From Streptomyces sp. ITFR-16 (GTDB taxonomy: Bacteria > Actinomycetota > Actinomycetes > Streptomycetales > Streptomycetaceae): DNA of 64,000 bases. The notes below the pieces were generated by a model. The model was not told the DNA's origin. It saw only the letters and a program-made list of their open reading frames with translations, and searched no databases. The stretch lies in assembly GCF_031844705.1 (NCBI RefSeq), contig NZ_CP134609.1, positions 7,440,001-7,504,000 of the forward strand, in the 5' to 3' direction. Shown one piece after another: positions 59,909-64,000 of the stretch. Numbering within the stretch: position 1 is the first letter of the stretch; the number at the start of each line of letters is the position of its first letter. A program made the position numbers and the translations under genes.

Positions 59909-60577
59909 ATGAACCGGGAACGGAAGACCCCCCAGAGGCGCGGCCGCAAGGCGCGCCGCACCCGGGACACACTGGCCCGGGCCGCGTTCGAGCTGGTGCT
60001 CGACCGGGGTCTGCGGGAGGTGACGGTCGAGGAGATCGCGGAACGCGCGGACGTCGACCGCCGCACCTTCAGCCGGTACTTCACGAGCAAGGAAGCCGCC
60101 GTCCTGGACTCGGTCCGCGACGACGGCGACCGGATCAACGACGCGCTGCGGGCCCGCCCCGCCGCCGAACCCCCGCTCACCGCGTACCGCCGGGCCGTCC
60201 TGGACTGGCTGGCGGACCCGGAGGCGCAGGCCTGGCACCGCCGGCCGAGGATCTTCGAGCTGTTCCTCCTCGCCGAGGAGGAGCCGACCCTCTACGCGGC
60301 GTTCCACCACATCCGGGTGGACGCCCAGGAGGACTCGGTCGAGATCGTCGCCGGCCGGCTCGGAGCCGACCCCCGGCAGGACATCCGCCCCGCCGTCACG
60401 GTCGCCGCCGGAGCCGGCGCCCTCCTCGCCGCCCAGGCCGCCTGGGTGCGCGGGGGCTGCCCCGAGGAGTTGCCCCGACTCGTCGAGCGGGCCTTCGACG
60501 CCCTGGCCGCAGACCTGCTCACGCAGGCTCCCGCACCCGCGTCACCCAGCACCACGGAAGGAAACGGAACATCATGA
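59909..60577 (+). CDS. TetR-family transcriptional regulator
   Basis: 222 residues. N-terminal helix-turn-helix: RDTLARAAFELVLDRGLREVTVEEIAERADVDRRTFSRYFTSKEAAV, with the usual TetR pattern; the C-terminal ligand domain has the MftR-like style. ATG 59909 fits a leaderless message. Its stop overlaps the SDR start (ATGA), so it probably controls that enzyme and itself through the palindrome upstream. Confidence 0.93.
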   Translation: MNRERKTPQRRGRKARRTRDTLARAAFELVLDRGLREVTVEEIAERADVDRRTFSRYFTSKEAAVLDSVRDDGDRINDALRARPAAEPPLTAYRRAVLDWLADPEAQAWHRRPRIFELFLLAEEEPTLYAAFHHIRVDAQEDSVEIVAGRLGADPRQDIRPAVTVAAGAGALLAAQAAWVRGGCPEELPRLVERAFDALAADLLTQAPAPASPSTTEGNGTS

Positions 60578-61341
60578 GCACCACCCCCGCCGACCAGGAA
60601 TTCGCCGGCCGCACCGCCCTCGTCACCGGAGGGGCCTCCGGCATCGGCCTGGCCCTCGCCCACCGGCTCGCCGCCGCCGGCGCCTCGGTCGTGGTGGCCG
60701 ACTACGACGAGGAGAGCGCCCGCAAGGCGGTCGCCGGCCTGGAGAGCACCGGAGCCGAGGCCGCCGCCGTGGCCGTGGACGTCACCGACCCCGCGTCCGT
60801 CGAGGCGGGCGTGCGGTTCGCCGTCGACACCTTCGGCGCCCTGCACCTCGCGGTGAACAACGCCGGCATCGGCGGCCCCAGCAACCCGACCGGCGAGTAC
60901 GCCGTGGCGGACTGGGACCGGGTCGTCGCCACCAACCTCAGCGGCGTCTTCTACTCGATGCGCTACGAGATCCCCGCCCTGATCGCCGCGGGCGGCGGCG
61001 CGATCGTCAACATGTCGTCCATCCTCGGCACCAACGGCTTCGCCGGCTCGCCCGCGTACGTCGCCGCCAAGCACGGCGTGGTGGGCCTCACCAAGACCGC
61101 CGCCCTCGAATACGCCGCGCAGAACATCCGCGTCAACGCCGTGGGCCCCGGCTTCATCGACACCCCGCTGCTGCGCGACACCGAGGGGCCGGCCCGCGAC
61201 CACCTCATCTCGCTGCACCCGGCCGGACGCCTCGGCACGGCGGAGGAGGTCGCCGAACTCACGGCCTTCCTGCTCTCCGACCGCGCCTCCTTCATCCACG
61301 GCAGCTACCACCTCGTCGACGGCGGCTACTCCGCCTCCTGA
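60574..61341 (+). CDS. short-chain dehydrogenase/reductase
   Basis: 255 residues. Classical SDR: TGGASGIGLALAHRLA (cofactor), VNNAGIGGP (NNAG), IVNMSSILGTNGFAGSPAYVAAKHGVV with Ser-Tyr-Lys, NAVGPGFIDTPLL (PG motif). Acidic residue in VVADYD after strand 2 suggests NAD preference. Substrate unknown. Coupled to tetR. Confidence 0.93.
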   Translation: MSTTPADQEFAGRTALVTGGASGIGLALAHRLAAAGASVVVADYDEESARKAVAGLESTGAEAAAVAVDVTDPASVEAGVRFAVDTFGALHLAVNNAGIGGPSNPTGEYAVADWDRVVATNLSGVFYSMRYEIPALIAAGGGAIVNMSSILGTNGFAGSPAYVAAKHGVVGLTKTAALEYAAQNIRVNAVGPGFIDTPLLRDTEGPARDHLISLHPAGRLGTAEEVAELTAFLLSDRASFIHGSYHLVDGGYSAS

Positions 61342-61400
61342 GTGGCGGACGGGGGAAACGGGGGCGATCAATAGAGTCAAGAGAGGTCAAGGAGGACCCC

Positions 61401-62441
61401 ATGAAAGCCGTTCAGTACCGCGAGGTCGGCGCCGCACCCGAGGTCGTCACCGTGCCCGACCCGGAACCCGGCCCCGGGCAGGTGCTGCTGAAGGTCACCG
61501 CGGCAGGCGTCTGCCACTCCGACATCGCGGTGATGAGCTGGCCGGCGGATCAGTTCCCCTACCCGCTGCCGCTCACCCTCGGCCACGAGGGCGTCGGCAC
61601 GATCGCCGCGCTCGGCGACGGGGTCGGCGGACTGTCGGTCGGCGATTCCGTCGCCGTCTACGGCCCCTGGGGCTGCGGCACCTGCGTCAAGTGCGCCGAG
61701 GGCAAGGAGAATTACTGCCTGCGCGCCAAGGAGCTCGGCATCAACCCGCCCGGTCTCGGCTCGCCCGGCGCCATGGCGGAGTACATGATCGTCGACGATC
61801 CGCGCCATCTGGTGCCCCTCGGCGGCCTCGACCCCGTGCAGGCCGTCCCGCTCACCGACGCCGGCCTCACCCCGTACCACGCGATCAAGCGGTCCCTGCC
61901 GAAGCTCGTGCCCGGAGCGACCGCCGTCGTCATCGGCACCGGCGGTCTCGGCCACGTCGCCATCCAGCTGCTGCGCGCCATGACAGCCGTCCGGGTCGTC
62001 GCCCTGGACGTCACGGAGGACAAGCTCGACCTGGCCCGCGAGGTCGGCGCCCACGAGACCGTGCTGTCCGACGCGCACGCGGCGGACCGGATCCGTGAAC
62101 TCACCGGCGGCATCGGCGCCCAGGTCGTCCTGGACTTCGTCGGAGCGCCGCCGACCGTCGCCACGGCCGGCGCGGCGGCCGCCATCGACTCCGACGTCAC
62201 GATCGTCGGCATCGGCGGCGGAGCACTGCCGGTGGGCTTCGGCTCCCTGCCGTTCAACACCACGGTCACCGCCCCCTACTGGGGCTCGCGCTCCGAACTG
62301 GCCGAGGTGCTCGACCTGGCCCGCGCGGGCGCGGTCGCGGTCCACGTCGAGACATACACGCTGGACGAGGCGCCCCTCGCGTACGAACGGCTGCACGACG
62401 GCAGGATCAACGGCCGGGCCGTCATCCTCCCCCAGGGCTGA
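61401..62441 (+). CDS. zinc-dependent alcohol dehydrogenase (MDR)
   Basis: 346 residues. Catalytic zinc ligands in GVCHSDIAV (Cys, first ligand) and LTLGHEGVGTI (His-Glu). Structural zinc lobe GCGTCVKCAEGKENYC has four cysteines. NAD loop VVIGTGGLGHVAIQLLRAM. Oxidises alcohols. Ribosome site AAGGAGG; a TAGAGT hexamer at 61372-61377 suggests its own promoter, 60 bp after the SDR. Closed by a strong terminator. Confidence 0.93.
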   Translation: MKAVQYREVGAAPEVVTVPDPEPGPGQVLLKVTAAGVCHSDIAVMSWPADQFPYPLPLTLGHEGVGTIAALGDGVGGLSVGDSVAVYGPWGCGTCVKCAEGKENYCLRAKELGINPPGLGSPGAMAEYMIVDDPRHLVPLGGLDPVQAVPLTDAGLTPYHAIKRSLPKLVPGATAVVIGTGGLGHVAIQLLRAMTAVRVVALDVTEDKLDLAREVGAHETVLSDAHAADRIRELTGGIGAQVVLDFVGAPPTVATAGAAAAIDSDVTIVGIGGGALPVGFGSLPFNTTVTAPYWGSRSELAEVLDLARAGAVAVHVETYTLDEAPLAYERLHDGRINGRAVILPQG

Positions 62442-62462
62442 CCCGCCCGGGGCACCCCGCCC

Positions 62463-62501
62463 ACGCTGCGGGCCGGCGCACTCCGCGCCGGCCCGCAGCG
62501 T
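62463..62501. terminator. terminator of the alcohol dehydrogenase gene
   Basis: Perfect 17-bp stem (ACGCTGCGGGCCGGCGC, 62463-62479, with 62485-62501) and 5-base loop, 21 bases past the stop. The longest perfect terminator in the window with the metX stem. Confidence 0.9.
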
Positions 62502-62551
62502 CGTACGCACGTGCGTTGCGCACCCCCGGGGCCGGCGGGGAGACTGCCCGG

Positions 62552-62866
62552 ATGGGATTCCTCGCGCTGATGACGCTGCCCGGCCTGGTGATCGGGCTGA
62601 CCGTCACCGCCTTCCTCGACCAGCTGCTGCTGCGCGCGGGACGGGCAGGGCTGCTGCCGTGGCGCAACAGCGCCCGGCAGGGCCAGATCTCGGCGACCGG
62701 CTTCGAGCAGCTGCACGCGACGTTCTCGCCCGGCAAGCAGAGCGAGCTCAAGGAGCGGCAGAGCGCCCTGCTGCTGCGCGACGACGAGGAGGACGGAGCA
62801 CCGCCCCACCGCTCCACCGTCGACCTCGACGGCGGTCTCGCCGTCATCCGCGTGCCCAGGCCGTGA
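62552..62866 (+). CDS. DUF6191-type small membrane protein
   Basis: 104 residues. One N-terminal TM helix (LALMTLPGLVIGLTVTAFLDQLLL), then a conserved cytoplasmic segment SATGFEQLHATFSPGKQSELKERQSALLLRDDEEDGAPP. This matches a Streptomyces family known as DUF6191. No function assigned. Start at ATG 62552 gives the TM at the very N-terminus. Confidence 0.85.
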   Translation: MGFLALMTLPGLVIGLTVTAFLDQLLLRAGRAGLLPWRNSARQGQISATGFEQLHATFSPGKQSELKERQSALLLRDDEEDGAPPHRSTVDLDGGLAVIRVPRP

Positions 62867-62905
62867 CCGGCGCCCGGGGGCGGAGACCACCACGGAGAAA
62901 ACCAC

Positions 62906-62935
62906 CTGAGGGACGGGCACCCCGCTCGTTACGCT
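62906..62935 (+). promoter_or_regulatory. promoter of the ABC-F leader ORF
   Basis: Candidate -35 CTGAGG (62906-62911), 18-bp spacer, -10 TACGCT (62930-62935); ATG of the uORF follows after 7 bases. An AAAA run just upstream (62898-62901) is reminiscent of WhiB7/WblC-type promoters but is not proof. Confidence 0.45.
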
Positions 62936-62942
62936 GACCGGC

Positions 62943-62969
62943 ATGGGTGCGTACTACTTCTTCCGCTGA
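62943..62969 (+). CDS. 8-residue leader peptide MGAYYFFR before the ABC-F gene
   Basis: ATG 62943 to TGA 62969 encodes MGAYYFFR. It begins right after a -10 hexamer, so would be read from a leaderless transcript start. It ends 110 bases before the ABC-F ATG. Short aromatic-rich leaders are known before antibiotic-inducible ABC-F genes, where drug-stalled ribosomes relieve attenuation. The 110-base gap has only small stem candidates (GACCCG/CGGGTC at 62994-63006, CCCCG/CGGGG near 63045-63060). Confidence 0.55.
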   Translation: MGAYYFFR

Positions 62970-63079
62970 TTCCGGCCACAGCCGCCGCCGCGTGACCCGC
63001 CGGGTCCTCGCGCACGCCGCTGTCCCCTCGGACCGTCCGGAATCCCCGCCCGCCGGGGCACGCACCCAGGAAGTCACCC

Positions 63080-64000
63080 ATGCCCGTCCCGCACGACCAC
63101 GCCCAGCTGACCCTCAAGGACGTCTCCAAGGCGTACGGGGACCGCGCCGTCCTCGATCAGGTGTCGCTCACCGTCCGCCCCGGAGACCACGTCGGAGTCA
63201 TCGGCGAGAACGGCTCCGGGAAGTCCACCCTCCTGCGGCTGATGGCCGGTGCCGAGGCACCGGACAGCGGCGAGATCACCGTCCGCTTCCCCCGCGGCAC
63301 CGGCTACCTCTCCCAGACCCTCGCCCTCGACCCCGCCCGCACCGTCCAGGACGCCGTCGACGCGGCCCTCGCCGGCCTGCGCGCACTCGAACGGCGAATC
63401 CGCGCCGCCGAGAGCGCCCTCGCCGAACCCGGCGGCGCCGACGACAGCCTGCTCGCCGCGTACGGCGACCTGCTGACGGAGTACGAGGAACGCGGCGGCT
63501 ACCGTGCCGACGCCCGCGTCGACGCGGCACTTCACGGCCTCGGACTCGCCCGGCTCTCCCGGGGACGGGCGCTCGGCACCCTCTCCGGCGGCGAACAGTC
63601 CCGGCTGGCCCTCGCCTGCGTCCTCGCCTCCGCCCCCGAACTGCTCCTCCTCGACGAACCGACCAACCACCTCGACCAGCGCGCCGTCACCTGGCTGGAG
63701 GACCACCTGCGCGCCCATGACGGCACCCTCGTCGTCATCACCCACGACCGGGCCTTCCTGGAACGGACCACCAGCGTCATCGTCGAGGTCGACCGCGACC
63801 TGCGCGGCGTCGTCCGGTACGGGGACGGCTGGGAGGGCTACCGCACGGCACGGGCGGCCGAACGCCGCCGCCGGGTGCGGGAGCACCAGGAGTGGCGGGA
63901 CGAGGTGGCCCGTACCGAGGAGCTGGTGAACGGCGCGGGCCGACGCCTCGCCGCCACCGGCAAGGACCCCGGGGAGGGCTGGGGCAAGCACCGCCGCTCG
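63080..64000 (+). CDS. ABC-F family ATPase, N-terminal part (3' cut by window)
   Basis: Open from ATG 63080 to the window end (307 residues). First nucleotide-binding domain complete: Walker A IGENGSGKSTLLRL, signature LSGGEQSRLALA, Walker B LLLLDEPTNHLDQ (ABC-F signature), His loop VVITHDRAFLE. Then the arm/linker begins with a basic helix (YRTARAAERRRRVREHQEWRDEVARTEELV). ABC-F proteins act on the ribosome E site; several protect against macrolides, lincosamides or pleuromutilins. No TM domain. The second NBD lies beyond the window. An upstream leader ORF suggests inducible control. Confidence 0.93.
   Translation, partial: MPVPHDHAQLTLKDVSKAYGDRAVLDQVSLTVRPGDHVGVIGENGSGKSTLLRLMAGAEAPDSGEITVRFPRGTGYLSQTLALDPARTVQDAVDAALAGLRALERRIRAAESALAEPGGADDSLLAAYGDLLTEYEERGGYRADARVDAALHGLGLARLSRGRALGTLSGGEQSRLALACVLASAPELLLLDEPTNHLDQRAVTWLEDHLRAHDGTLVVITHDRAFLERTTSVIVEVDRDLRGVVRYGDGWEGYRTARAAERRRRVREHQEWRDEVARTEELVNGAGRRLAATGKDPGEGWGKHRRS

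Noticed and set aside
62994..63006. GACCCG-C-CGGGTC as the ABC-F attenuator stem
   Set aside because: The loop is a single base, so the full stem cannot close; a structured attenuator is possible but not demonstrated.

Overview
The window reads as chromosomal DNA from a Streptomyces-type actinomycete. GC is very high throughout, genes are dense, TTA codons are nearly absent (I found three, in three genes), GTG starts are common, and the gene families are typical of the genus: alditol oxidase, SpoIIE-type phosphatases, MASE1 protein, DUF1876, DUF6629, DUF6777, FHA protein, type B L31 and an ABC sugar importer without its own ATPase. I saw no rRNA, tRNA, CRISPR array, insertion sequence or phage gene.

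Layout. (1) 1-13.7 kb is a cell-surface polysaccharide locus: a flippase fragment, a Wzy-like polymerase, GT4 and GT2 glycosyltransferases, GDP-mannose 4,6-dehydratase and GDP-fucose synthase (together a GDP-L-fucose route), a polyprenyl-phosphate sugar transferase, and an unusual pair of secreted propeller/Fn3/LamG proteins. Five consecutive minus-strand genes from gmd to the GT2 overlap by exactly 4 bp each. (2) 14-28.3 kb is mixed: alditol oxidase, a phosphatase/MASE1 pair, a membrane protein with a PI-PLC-like domain, a SpoIIE-like protein missing key metal-binding residues, a damaged FHA-ABC transporter/DUF6777 region, phosphoglucomutase and a 4'-phosphopantetheinyl transferase. (3) 28.4-38.4 kb is a complete-looking alpha-1,3-glucan utilisation cluster: secreted GH87 glucanase, lipoprotein binding protein, two permeases and a cytoplasmic GH13 alpha-glucosidase. 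(4) 38.4-43.3 kb holds small metabolic genes: cupin, a GNAT gene under a CebR-like box, a leaderless-type binding protein without a signal peptide, L31 type B, a frameshifted sugar kinase and a membrane protein. (5) 43.5-48.4 kb is a compact cryptic biosynthetic operon: ketosynthase, acyl-CoA oxidase-like flavoprotein, a 58-residue membrane peptide, acyl carrier protein and a second ketosynthase. (6) 48.5-55.6 kb has a PRC/DUF2382 stress protein, CbiZ and a dehydrogenase, then a sulfur operon on the minus strand: a cysteine-containing leader peptide, metY, metX and a sulfite-oxidase-like enzyme. (7) 55.9-64 kb has a methyltransferase, oxidoreductases, a SpoIIE phosphatase, a TetR-SDR pair with a nested palindromic operator, and an ABC-F ATPase (cut by the window edge) preceded by an 8-codon upstream ORF.

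The observations I rate highest are the ketosynthase/oxidase/ACP operon, the two short leader ORFs (metY and ABC-F), the deletion that joins the FHA-ABC gene to the DUF6777 gene, and the pseudophosphatase. Many transcription units end in perfect GC-rich stem-loops, listed individually. Functions are inferred from sequence by eye; no database search was run.
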